DNA from: Portulaca oleracea
Lineage: Eukaryota > Streptophyta > Magnoliopsida > Caryophyllales > Portulacaceae
Assembly: GCA_029582165.1 (NCBI GenBank)
Contig: CM055886.1
Coordinates: 25,916,669-25,980,668, forward strand
DNA length: 64,000 bases
Reading direction: 5' to 3'
Shown here: positions 47,132 through 58,938 of the stretch, in pieces
Position numbering within the stretch: position 1 is the first letter of the stretch
Layout of the letters: every line of letters starts with the position of its first letter
Made by a program: the position numbers and the translations under genes
The notes under the pieces: model-generated
Told to the model about the DNA's origin: nothing
The model's database searches: none
Seen by the model: the letters and a program-made list of their open reading frames with translations, nothing else

Positions 47132-47853
47132 TTTTTTCGTATTCGATTCAACTGATGAAAAATGTGGGTAGATACACAAAGAGTAAGATTGAAGATATGG
47201 GATTCGCAGGTAGGGTTTTGGGTTGCTAACAATGGAAGAAAGGTGAGACTGTTGATGTTGGATGAAGAAATCTGGGAATTTGGTTTGGATGTGTATGTGT
47301 AATGTGTTCTTGAGATTTTTTTTTTTTTTTTTGAATTTTGAAATGGTTGTTTTTGAAGGTTCACTTGAAATAAGAAGCAAATGAGTAATATAATGAATGA
47401 ATTAGTGAATTACTCGATCCGAATTGTCATAGGGAAAATATGGGTGATGTGGGTCCCCCACAGAGACTCGACAGTGGAGTATCTCCAATGGAGGAAAATT
47501 GTGAACTAACCAGCCTTCTAGGTATATGGCATTAATGACAACTCTAATTTTTCATTGATGGAGAATCAAACGTAATGTTATACTGCATGATGTAATTCAA
47601 TAAATACTCGGTGATTTTTATTTCTTAACGCGTTGAGTTTTTGTGATTTTAAAGTGTTAGTTAGTTGAGTATTTTTTTATGCTTTTATTTTGATAAAAGC
47701 GATTGAGTTCTTCAATGTCAATTTTTAATCAATAATTTCTAATACAAAATTTTTATAAAAAAAATATGATGTTACACTTTTTAATAATATTTTTCATTAC
47801 GAATCTAATAAGATCAATTTTATATGATGAATCATTATAAAAATTAAGATATT
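47132..47853. other. Upstream region of the TOR1-like gene
   Basis: Leader and promoter region of the minus-strand gene; a poly-T run at about 47318-47332. No clear TATA box; no other gene. Confidence 0.5.
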
Positions 47854-47869
47854 AACAGTTAAAGTTTTT

Positions 47870-49744
47870 TAACCCAACCCTCTCGGCTACCTAGCCTTTT
47901 TCGGCCGCCGCCCCTGGTCGCCGGAGGGTTCATCGGCCTCCCGGGAGGTCGGTGCTCTGATCGCCGGGCTACGTGTTTGCCCCTCCTCCCCTCCTCGGGT
48001 CGCCCCACCCGCTACCCTGTAAACCCTAGAATTTCGCCACCCCTGGTCGCCGGTTTCGATGCTTCCTGGCCTCCAGACCGCCTGCAGTCCTCGTTTTTGC
48101 CGTCGGGCCTCCTTTAGTCTTCGAGTCTTCGTTTTCCCTAGTCGTTTGGGTTCGTCGCCCTCTGGGTGGTCTTCGGTGTACGCCTACGTGAATGTCGACA
48201 TTTTTGTGGCTCTTGGGGAGTAATTGCTCAAATCTCAGGTGACTTTTCTGTGGCTCTTGGGGAGCTTTTGGGTGTGGTTTTTTTGTTGTTGGTTGGTTTT
48301 GTTGTTGTTTTGTGGGTCGATTACCTCTTGTTGTGGTCATGGCTTTAAGCTGTAAACTTAGTGACAAGTTTACGGCGTTGAAATTTGAACTTGAGTGTCT
48401 TGTTTCCTCCATTTCTGTGGAGAATTTTTCGTCAAAAGTTGTGTGTCGGGCCTCCTTGAATAGAGCTTGTGAAATTATTGTTGTGCTGAGAGAGTTGGGG
48501 GAGGTTCATGGAGGGTTGTTGACTTCCCCTCCTGTTCAAAATCATTCGCTTAGTGGTTCTGGTGATGTTGTTATTGACTTACCCCTCAATGTTCGCTATG
48601 TTGTGTCAAATATACCTTCAAAAGATAAGCTTATGTACTCCCTTTTTATTGGTAATCTACCTATCAACATGGGGAGATTGAGGCTGAAGAGTTTATTTAG
48701 TAAGTTTGGAGGTGTCGTTGATGTGTATATCCCCGCTAAAGTTGGAAAGAATGGTAGAAAATTTGGTTTTGTGCGATATGCGAATTGGAATGATGGATGC
48801 AAAGCCATTAATGAAATGAACCTTAGAATTTTCGATCGCATGAAGCTTTTTGTCTCGTGAGCCAAATTCAATAAAAAACAAGCTGCTAGGCCTTCTGCTA
48901 CTGTAAAATTTAGCTAGAAGTGGATCCTTAAGAAGAATATTGGTGGTGCTCCTACTTCGAATGGTTTGCACTTCTCGTCCCCTTGTGTGGTTAACAATGG
49001 GTTGAGGAATTTTAGGAAAGAAGACACGGTTGTGCCTGACTCTCTTGAGGCTTCCAATTGTGATGGGTCTGTGGATGCTTCTAGCAAAACCATTACTGAC
49101 CCTATTAATGTTATTTTGGATAGCAAAATGCATGCAAGTAGGTTGTCGTATAAAGATGCTCTCTTGAGTGGTTCTAAAATCAATCGACCGGCTATTAGGG
49201 ATCCGGAGGCCGACTCTAACAGTGACCGCACTCATAGCAACTCGATTGAATCCTTTGATGGAGTGGCTGAGCATGACATAATTGCAGATCTTAAAGAATC
49301 CATCCTTTAGGCTTCAAAGGGTAAAGGCAGGAGTAAAAGAAAATTGAACATGTTGATGAAATATAAATGACAGCTTGTCAGAGATGCAACTTGTAGAGTT
49401 GCTCATGGACAAAAGGGTGGTCAGAAGGTTAGAATGAAGATGCGTGCGAACTTGTTGGAAAATGACAGTCTTGATGACATTGAAGCTGAGATTGAAAGAA
49501 GGACGGTGATAATTGGCAACGATATTGGCGTGCGAGTTCTTGATGACCCAAGAAGCTAATTTCATTGATATTACTTTTTTTACGTTGTTTTGGTTTGTTT
49601 GGTTGTGGTGCATGTTAAAGTCCTTGTAGTGTTTTTATTTACCAGTTTGGTTGTAACTTTTTTTGGTGGTGGTGGCTTGCTGTTGTGTAAGTGGGTTGCT
49701 GTATTTTATGAACTTTTAGCCTTTTGGCTAGTAATAATAAAAAA
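47870..49744 (+). mobile_element. Short LINE-like retroelement with 16-bp TSD
   Basis: AACAGTTAAAGTTTTT occurs at 47854-47869 and again at 49745-49760. The 1875-bp insert starts with a GC-rich leader and carries one RRM-type ORF. It ends in a T/G-rich 3' region with 'TTTTGGCTAGTAATAATAA' and an A tail. The variable-length duplication and A tail show target-primed reverse transcription. No endonuclease or RT is present, so it was moved in trans by a LINE. It is either an ORF1-only derivative of a LINE or a retrocopy. Confidence 0.85.
48339..49559 (+). pseudogene. RRM-domain ORF1-like protein gene, four in-frame stops
   Basis: One reading frame of 407 codons from ATG 48339 to TAA 49559, broken only by stops (TGA at 48858, TAG near 48915, TAG at 49308, TGA near 49368) and without frameshifts. 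An RNA-recognition motif covers about codons 105-175: RNP2-like 'LFIGNLP', 'LFSKFGGVVDVYIP' and RNP1-like 'GRKFGFVRYA'. Plant LINE ORF1 proteins with RRMs have this kind of arrangement and bind element RNA. The tail 'IEAEIERRTVIIGNDIGVRV' closes the ORF. With stops but no indels it is a young-to-moderate pseudogene. Confidence 0.8.
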
Positions 49745-49760
49745 AACAGTTAAAGTTTTT

Positions 49761-50313
49761 GACACAATTTCTTAGGCGGTAGATAAAAAAAATGGAGGGA
49801 ATATATAAAATAAAATTACAAACTAACATGCATTTCGCATTAGCAAAAGAGAAAATAGAGGGAAACACGATAATTTTTTATCATCAACCCTAGCCTCCAT
49901 ATAGTATTTCATCAGCTATCCCTGATCTGTGTCTAGTTATCAAGGGATAGTCTACTTGCTTCTGATGGATGGACCTCAAGATTTGACCACTAACGGCACA
50001 AACGTGAAGTTGCAATTGGTTCTTGGTGGTATTGTCCCTATTTCAACAACGTGATTTTTGTCTAGAAGTTGTGGTTGTTCAATGTAATGTGGTTTGGTTT
50101 AATTTGGTTGTGCGTCCATGCCTCCATGGTGAGTGTAAAAGGCAAAAGACCATTGGCAAATCAAAAAAATGATAGGTGGAAAATAAATTAATTTTTATGT
50201 GGTCTATCTCAAATCGTCATGTGTTAATTTTAGTTTGTGAAACCCATTTGGTCAAATTTTGAAAGATGTTTAACTTGACCAATCATAAACGACCAACGTG
50301 TTGATGATATAGT
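49761..50313. other. Intergenic, unassigned
   Basis: AT-rich non-coding DNA. No gene recognised. Confidence 0.5.
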
Positions 50314-52690
50314 GTAACGCCTTGGAAATTCAATTATCTAAAAGTGTAGGTTTGACTAATTCTAAAGTGAAAGGTTAACTCAAACAGACGTCATTGTCGT
50401 ATCTTCGAAGAAATATAAGGCAAGAATAGTTTAACTTCAAATTAAAACAACAATAAATAACTTGAAGTCCTTAAACTTAACAACCCAAGACTAAACTGAC
50501 TACAAACAACTCTAATGGGGCATTTGGTAATTTCTCGGGAAGTACTTTCCCAAGAAAAACTTTCCCAGGAATACTTTCCCTATCCCCACAATATTAAGGT
50601 TGTGAGGGAAATAATGGGTCTACAACTTTATTATATATTAATGGAGAATCAAACATGGGAAAGTTTATCAGCTTGGAAAAGTTGACCAATTTTCCCGAGA
50701 AAATTTCTCAAACAAATGCTCTCCAACAATTTACTCTAAACCAACTATTAATTAAAACATACTCACTTCTAGTACTCACTCCCATCACAGAAGTTTTGAC
50801 TTGAAGACAAAACATTTACAAAAATGAGATGAAGTTCAATAATATCTACTCCTAACTGTCAAAACAAGTTACACTTCATTTCAAATCGTTTAAGAGGAGA
50901 AATGAAATAGTCAAATCAGTTCATAAACTATTTGTTCCTATCCCAGAAATAACAGAAAGTACTCAATACCAGATACAAACCTCAATTCAGTTTTTATAAG
51001 GCAGGTTGAGTGTACAAAACCCTCATAACACCAAGTATTAGGCTTTCATCACAATCACAACCACAACATCACATTTCCAAAATTCTAAGTAACAAGAGTT
51101 TGGATGGTCATTCCAGCAATACAACACGTGCACACACTCAATCCCGGAAAAATGTTCAAATCTCTATGAGCCATCTTTGATCTCTTGATAACTCCCCTAT
51201 AATATCATGGTCTTTGGGGACATTAGCCGAACCCGTATTTAGTCTCACTTGAATTATTAGTATCTTAAGATTCAATAACCTTCAGAACTTAAAATAATCC
51301 ATCCTAATTCCCCAAAACCGGCAGCAAGAAATAGCTTACAAAATATCGTCTTAATTTACCCAACACAGAAAGATCAAACACAACCATAAAAACAGGCAAT
51401 CCACATTTTCATAAAAAGTCCCCTTTGAGATGCACACTCGGTAAAAACAAAATAAAATCACCAAAAAAAGTAAAAGCATCCCAGTGAGGATTAGGACATA
51501 GACATGACCCGAATGTATGTTATTCACGTCAATAAATACACTTGAGCTCACTAAAAGAATCGATTTAAACCAAACTTATAAATAAATAATTTCTAAAATT
51601 AATAACGTCCTATCAAACTTAATACATGAAAACTCCTACCTTACCCCATCTTCGAACACTATAGGGTTCCTAACATTTATAGAAGCACTCTTAAAAATAA
51701 CATAAGAGTTTATACCAAGAAATCTATTTAACTCAATTTGGAAAATAGGACAGATTGCTAGTTCCGCCTGGAAGAGACCATAACTCGACTTACGGGCATC
51801 CTATGGACTTGTTTTTTTAGCTTTTTGGAGGCTTTAAGGAGTCTACTACAACATTCATGTCGACCACAAGACCTAGTTCAGTCTCGAAGGGATTTATAAA
51901 CACCAAACAACCCGATTGGTTCAATTCTGACTTGCTCCTGGTAAAACGCCTATAACTCGAGTTACACACCTTGAACACTCGAAATTCAAAATTTCTATAA
52001 AGCTAACTCATAAGGAACCTACCAAACCAAAGCTCGTTAATTAAAACAACCTATACAATTAATGGCGAATTTTTGAAACTGATCTAATGAAACTGTCCAA
52101 AACTCGGTTTAGTATTATCTTTGAATTATTAACCCTAACTGTAATCAACTCAATCAAAAACTCCAACTTTGACATCTAAGCCCTAAACATGCATAAGAGA
52201 CACTTCCTAGACTTTATAAAACACCCACAACCAAACCTAAACTAGAAATAACAAATCTCCCAAGTTTGCTAAATTAACTTGAAACTAACACAACCCCTAA
52301 CAATCATAAACTAATAATCATAATAAAAAAAAATAATATCTTGACATAAAAAAAAGTCATTATAATAACATGACAACACATCGAGGTTTTAAAACATAAA
52401 TAACACAAATTAATAATAATAATTGTTTTACGTAAAACTCGATAATCACCATAATAACTTTAAAAACTTACATAGAATAATATTTAAAAAAAAAACAGTT
52501 TAACATGAACATAATATACATGATACATCTGAACAACAACTAATCTTTAAAATCATTTTTAATACTTTAAAAAGTAAAAACACAATTTACATAACAATAA
52601 CAATAATATGCATGAAAATAATAATACTAGTAATAATACTACTAATAATAATAGTAATAACAAGATCAATAATAAAACTTGGGTAAATTT
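50314..52690 (-). repeat. Eroded repeat, possibly related to the solo-LTR family
   Basis: Starts TGTAACGCCTTGG. On the minus strand it contains phrases like 'GTAACTCGAGTTATAGGC' and 'AAGTCGAGTTATGGTC' that recall 'AGCTCGAGTTACGACC' in the copy at 18103-21478. The right end is lost in AT-rich, AATAAT-rich DNA (52380-52690). No TSD. Relationship is tentative. Confidence 0.35.
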
Positions 52691-52913
52691 TATTTTGAGG
52701 CTTTGGTAATATATATTGATAACAATAATACTCTCCTGTCTGGCGATAAACCCTAGTTCAACCCTAGGGCACCCGCTATTGTAGTGCAGATCGTTGTAGT
52801 CTCAATTGTAGGGCCCTCCATTGTTGTTTCTAACTCCACGCATTGTGAATCTAGTGCGCACTCCCTCGTGGGGTCTAGTCGTGGAGCATTGTGAGTTGTG
52901 ATTTTATTGAAGA

Positions 52914-53159
52914 ATGGCGACACCATTGGACAGGGAGTTTAGCAATTTGTGAACGACGGAACTGGAAGAAGAAATCCTAGAATTTGACGAGCCCACGACG
53001 GACAACATCGACGCACAAATCGAACTTTGTCTCGTGGGTAAACTACTCACAAACAAACAATTCAACCTTGAGTCTATGAAAGCGACTATAAAAATCTATG
53101 GAAACCGGCAAAGGGAGTACTAATTAAAGACTTCGATAGCAACCTTTTTGCATTCCGAT
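52914..53159 (+). pseudogene. LINE ORF1, N-terminal part (DUF4283-like)
   Basis: From ATG 52914: 'MATPLDREFSNL', a stop, 'ELEEEILEFDEP', 'LCLVGKLLTNKQFN', then a +1 shift and 'LIKDFDSNLFAFR' up to the insertion point. This is the DUF4283 domain found in plant LINE ORF1, presumed RNA-binding. It continues at 56198. Confidence 0.8.
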
Positions 53160-56100
53160 TGTAACGACCCGCCCCAAATCAGCAATTAATTAACTTGCTA
53201 ATTAATTTTAATTAGATAAGTTTCGTTATTAAATTTTTTGCTTTACTGTTTATTTAACAGTGACAGGTGTCGGGCAAGGAGATGGCTGAGCGGGTCATTT
53301 CTATCAATTTGGAATTTTAAATTCCCTTCCTGAGTCTTATTATTTAAATATTTTAAGTACCCCCTAGTCTATTTTAAGCGGTTATGTTATTCGTTTTAAA
53401 TTTTACGGGTAAAAGGATTTTATCGATTCCTTGCTAAATATTGTTATCATTTAACCTTTACAAGTTTAACCCTCCATTTTATAAGTTTAGTAACATGTTT
53501 CTAGCATCCAAATTCTCCTAATATTCTGTCTATCCTCCCCCATATTTTTCCACTAGTATTAATTAATTTGATTATTTTATGGTAGAATTGGTTTTAGAAG
53601 GGGGATGGGAGAGGTTAATGGTCTCATTTTACCACAACATTACAAACTCTTCCTTCCTTCCTCCTGGACCATTCGGCCGAGGCACCCACCCAGCCAGCCC
53701 CCCCCCCCCATCTTTTTTCGGCCAGATTCCGGCAGCCAGCGGTGGCCGGCGACCACCGGAAGCACCACCTTCCTCTTGTTCACTTTTCCAACTCAATTCC
53801 AAGTGGTATACTCTTCTCCTTCCATTTTTATTCACTTGTATAATCTGAATTTATGTTTTTACTGAGTTAGAAATTGATGTTTTCACTTTCTTTATCCTCT
53901 TTTAACATGAATTCATGTGGTAATAATGTTTGGGTGGAATTTTGAGTGAGATTTGAAGTGAGTTGAGTTATATGTGTTGAGTTTGGTGAGTTTTGGTGTT
54001 GCATGTTTTATTTCCCATGTTGCATGTGGATTTTGAGCATGAATGGTGGTTGTTTCTGAGCTTCTCAATTCTGGGAAAATATGGATTTATCCTGTGGTGT
54101 GTTCTTGGAGGCGAAATCGTGTAAATTTGAGGTATAAACATGCATGCAAGGCTAAATTCATGACCCTGTGCATTCTGTTGGGATCGGAAATTTCCAGAGA
54201 CCTTAAAGTGTATTTTTATTCCATTTTCTCTCTTGAAATGATAGCCTAGGATGCTAGTTAACTCTGGGCTTTGGAATTTCGGGATTCCGATATGTATAAC
54301 CCAAGTTACGACCAAAATCGAGAAGGGTACGCAATCTGTGATGTGAGTATAGTCAGTAGGTAAATGCAAGAATTCCGGCCATTTGGGGACCTTGTTGGTC
54401 TTAGTGATGAACATAAGAGTTTTAGGTGACGTTCTAAACTTTCCGAAAATATATAGTATGCGTCCATACGATGTCGGGAATAGAAGATACGAGGTTTTCA
54501 TTGAGAAGCTGTAAACTGGGTTCTGCCCAGAAATTTTTAGTGTATGTTCTGACTTTATGGCTACGATTCGACCTTTTAGGATGCTCTAACCAATTTATGG
54601 TCAACATAAAACTTGAAGAACATTCTGTAAGCTTTCCAAATTGGGGTCTTGGACCTTCACTGGATACCGGGAGAGTGAGATATGAGGTCATGTTTTGGAG
54701 GTTATAATCTGAAATATGTTTTCCTGTCTTACTATTTCAAGTTTGGCAACTTAAAGTGATTATGTCAACTTAGGGCTTGCTTTTGGAGTTGGGATGGGCA
54801 AATAAACCTCTAGGCTGGAGGTCCTAAGTTAAATAACCTCAAGAGTTTGGTTTGAAACCTTCAAAGTCCTAACACTCATTTTTATAACTTTTTATTCCTT
54901 TATCGTCAGTTTTACACGATCTTAAGAAATTTTAATGCTTCTTATATTAGTTTCCAAACTTTTTTAGATTTCCTTTGCAACTAAACTAATTATCTTACTT
55001 ACCTAGTAATCTTTACAAACTCCCCATTGTTTTAATTGGGCCTTTGTCCGAGTTTTGTAGCTCAAGTTGTGGCAAAAATATGAATTGGTGAAAAACTGAA
55101 ATTTTCTTTTATTAATTTCAATTCTAGTTCCTTTCCCAAGGGTTGCTAAATCCCTACAATCTCCTAAAATCCTAATGAATATTCTCTTTATTCTAGTTCC
55201 AAATTCTCAAGTTACCCAAGCCATCCCGAGCACGAGACACACACTGGTTTTCACTTTGTTTCAAGGTACGCAAATTGTCCAATCTTTTAATTATCCATCA
55301 ACGTTTATTATTTATATTTCAAGTCATGTTCTAATAATTTCTATTTGAGGTTTAAGTGGTCCCGCCTCTTTTAAATTACGTTAGCTAGTCTTGAAAATTC
55401 TAGCATTACTATTTAGATGCTCCTGATCAGAGTGTCCTAGACCTGGCCAGTGTCGACTGCTTAGCAGTCACCCAATCCAAACTCCAGATCGGTTTGGGCA
55501 TGCGCGTGTGTGAGATGCTTAGCATCGATCGTAAGGGATACCACTCCTATATTTATATTTATATACATAGCAATTCTATTTTATTTCATCTATCATGATT
55601 TATTTTAGTCACTTTACTCATGTTATTCCCTTCCCATTTTTTTTCAAACTGTTTTAAGAGCCGACACTAAAAATCGTTTACAAACGGTTTGACGTGTTGG
55701 AGGTTTGTGTACTGAGTGTTTCCCCCACTCACTTTGCGTATTGTTTTTTTTTTATGTTTTGTTTTTAGGTGGTCCGAGCACTCAAGTAAAGGATAAGGGT
55801 AAACAGAAGTGAGTTCGCTCCTCAGTTGTAAGGTAGCCCCTCCATAAGAACATCGCCGGAACTCCACAAGCGTTGTGTCTTAATGTGGATTTACTTTGGG
55901 AATTTTACATGGTTGAAGTTGTATTTTGAGGTTTACTTCAATATGTGGGCGTGTATAACCCTTTTGTTTTGGGGGACAAAGTTTTAGAATCTGTTGTTCT
56001 TGATGATGGTCCTTGTTTGATGGTTGTGTTTGATGTCATCATTATCTTTTTTGGGATTGTTGTTGTTTGGTTGACGTGTGCCTTGTCCTTAGTTGGACGG

Positions 56101-56192
56101 CGGTAATACCTCAGACCGTTTTCCGCTGCGTTAATCACAGGATTACCAGTGGTATTAGGGTAATTATGTGATTATGATTTTGGGGTGTTACA
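53160..56192 (+). mobile_element. Solo LTR-like element, copy B (3.0 kb)
   Basis: Begins TGTAACGACCCGCCCCAAAT and ends ATTTTGGGGTGTTACA. It is flanked by CCGAT on both sides (53155-53159 and 56193-56197). It is the homologue of 18103-21478: shared blocks include 'CAGGAGATGGCT'-like text near the left end, 'GGCTTTGGAATTTCGGGATT', 'AGTTACGACCAAAATCG', GTCGACTGCTTAGCAGTCA (55452-55470), 'GCGCGTGTGTGAGATGCTT', a 'TGGAGGTTTGTGTACTGAGT' block and 'CGGCGGTAATACCTC'. No coding domain, primer site or partner LTR. Confidence 0.83.
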
Positions 56193-56197
56193 CCGAT

Positions 56198-57771
56198 TCT
56201 TCTCCCAAGAGGACAAGGAGATTGCGCTAGAAGAGGGGTCATGGTCTTTTGACGATAAGATTCTCATACTCAAATAGATGAATGGGAATGAAGCATCCTC
56301 AAAGATAGTTCTCAATGGGGCTAGGTTCTGGATAAAGATAAACGACTTGCTGATGAAAAAGAAAACTCATGACTTTGCCGAATTCTTGGGAACAAGTTAG
56401 GATTGTTTCTTGAAGTTGATGGGGAGGATGTTTTGGCACCGACGAAGTATCTAAAGATCAAGGTGGAGATGGATGTCACACAACCCTTGAGACAGGGAAG
56501 GCGAATCAGCATTGATGGAAGCCGAGATGGATTACGATCAATATGTGAAACTACCTAACTATTGCTATGGTTGTGGCCTCCTAGGTCATGTGTACAAGGG
56601 GTGTAGTGTCTACGATAACGGCAACCCTGAGACGGAATTGTGGTACAACCCTAAGTTGTAGGGCTCACCCATCAAGCGAAAGAGGAGAGGAACGAAAGAA
56701 GATTGGAAGGAAGTGAAAATGAAGCTTTTGGAACTCCGGGACAAGGGGGACAAGCTCCAGGGTACAAAACAAGGAACTACACGCGCGTAACATGGAGTTA
56801 ATAAAGGATCCTGGAGGTGACACGAGCAAGAGGAAGAGTTCTGATGTTCATGGAACAAGCATGTCGAGAGGAAGGTTAAGTTGGTTGAGGAATTTGAAAA
56901 GGCGGAGACCAGCGACAATCAATCTTGCCTACACCAATGAGTCTTCTAAGCCTAAACTTCCAGGGGCTTGGCAACCCCCAGGAAGTTAAGGACCTCAAAA
57001 GGCTACTGAGGCCCTACAAGCCATCATTGGTCTTTCTTTCGAAGACCAAATTATTTGAAGACGAGTTTGCTAAGATGATGAGTAAGGTAGAAGACTTATA
57101 TTTCTTCAGTGTCAAGAGCATAGGGAGGTTAGGGGGTCTTGGGTTATTGTGGAGAAAGGATATCCCTTTAGTAATTAAGAGATGGTCAACTCATCATATA
57201 AACTCGGAAGTCAGCTGGAGGGGGACGAGGATAGATGGGGATTTTCAGGGGTCTACATCTACTCAGACAACCAGGAAAAGACGAAAACATATGAGTTGAT
57301 CAAAGATCTCAAGCAACACTTGAGTCCGCCTTGGGTACTTGGTGGGGACCTAAATGAAGTCTTCTTCAACTTTGAGAAGGGGGAGGGGAAGGGGCGTTAA
57401 AACCATAGGGGGTACTTGTTGCTTTCCAAGAGATACTCGTGACACGTGGCCATTCGAACCTTGGTTATCGGGGGAAGAATTATACATGGTGGAACAAGCG
57501 AGATAACGATCAAGCAGTTGAGGAGAGACTCGAGCGGTACCTTATAGACACAGCCTAGCGGCTTCGCTTCCTGATGGCTAATGTGAAACATCTAGACGAA
57601 GATTGTTCAGATCACTTACCCATTCTGTTGTGCTTCATCGAAACATGGACGACCCGAAGGATGAAAATACGACAACACTTTGAGATCGTGTGGGCGGTGG
57701 ATGAGGGTTGTGAGAAGGTGGTTAAAGAAGCGTGGGTAAAGAAGCAGCACCAAGATCTAGCTTTACGATGT
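56198..57771 (+). pseudogene. LINE ORF1 C-terminal half and endonuclease of ORF2
   Basis: Resumes DUF4283 ('FSQEDKEIALEEGSWSFDDK'), then a CCHC zinc knuckle CYGCGLLGHVYKGC (C-x2-C-x4-H-x4-C, about 56562-56603). After a charged linker comes an apurinic-type endonuclease: 'SLLSLNFQGLGNPQEVKDL' (from 56938), 'GLGLLWRKD', 'VLGGDLNEVF' (about 57339-57365), and the 'CSDHLPIL' catalytic SDH (about 57605-57630). Stops and a shift near 57180-57240 break it. The endonuclease nicks target DNA to prime reverse transcription. Confidence 0.88.
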
Positions 57772-58574
57772 TGAAATAACCCTAGAGGGGGGGGGGTGAT
57801 TAGGGTTATGTAAATAATTCTGCACTTCAATCAACACAACTCGGTTAATAGCACTTTTATATAATCAAATATACTTCTTTATCGAATAATTAAAAGTGCT
57901 TAAAAGGAGGAGGTTACAACTCAGCTCAACAGAGAACTTATGAGGTCCTTAATTGGCCTACCAAAATAGAAGACGCAGCAGACGTCTTCCGGATTAGAGG
58001 CCTCACAATGGAGGCGACATAACCAAAGGACCTCACTTGACAGAGAGGCACTTATCTAACTTCAAGTTCACGACCTTAGAGGTCCTCACCAGTTTAACCA
58101 CTGGTTACAACAAAAGCTCACCACTACAATAATGGTTACACTCAGAATATTCACTCAATATTCCTACACTCAGAACTTTCTTTCACAAAGTTCCTACTAC
58201 TAATTTTCTTGCTTGGAAATCAATACTCTTCAATGTAGGTATGCAGCCGTATATATATATTTGGGAGTTGGAGGCAACAACGACTTCTTTATTCTCCAAG
58301 GGATAGTTTCCATTCTTGAGCTCTCTTCCAAATCTTCTTGATTTCCTTGATTTGCTTTCCATACGGATGATATCTGGAAATAAGGAAGGTATCGACTATT
58401 GTATCAAATCATGCAGAATAATAGAAAGTATATTTTAGGGTTTGTATAAGATACTTCCCTAAATTTCTGTCTTTCAAACAAAACCTTGATGCTGTCGTTG
58501 GAGGTCCTCAGAGTGTACTGCAATGAGATCCTCAGAGCTTTTTGTGATGAGGTCCTCAGAGTTGAGATTCTTCA
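57772..58574 (-). repeat. LTR (3' LTR of the TR-GAG element)
   Basis: 803-bp copy, TG..CA bounded. It differs from the other copy mainly by a longer G run near 57786 and a short rearranged stretch near 58015-58028. Confidence 0.95.
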
Positions 58575-58590
58575 ATCTCCCCCTTTTTGT
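58575..58590 (-). promoter_or_regulatory. Polypurine tract, TR-GAG element
   Basis: The minus strand reads ACAAAAAGGGGGAGAT right before the LTR start TGAAGAATC. A second 'CTCCCCCTTTTTGTC' copy lies at about 58747-58761. Confidence 0.88.
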
Positions 58591-58938
58591 TTGAAAGACA
58601 AACCTTCCTGGATGCTGCTTCTATACATGCATTCTCAATGTACAACAGATATGGACAATAGATGCAACTGTACATTCTTATAATAGAGTATCATATAGTA
58701 GCAAGCAACAGTTCACCATATTGTTTTGGTTACAGACCAAGGATATCTCCCCCTTTTTGTCTTTCAGACAAAGGGAAACGGGAGAGTACAAGTACTAAAT
58801 TGTGTAGCCAAAAAAAAAAAAAAACAGAGGAAGAGGGAGAGGAAGAAGAAGGGATAGGAGGAAAAGAGATGATGAGGACACCTTGACCAGGCCCTGATTA
58901 AATTTTGAGGTGCCTGAGAGGCCATGCTGATGAGGACA

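Noticed and set aside
46337..47380. TOR1-like start at 47380
   Set aside because: The 83 extra codons are low-complexity leader (FKKKKKN...) with no family match; 47131 fits the family N-terminus.
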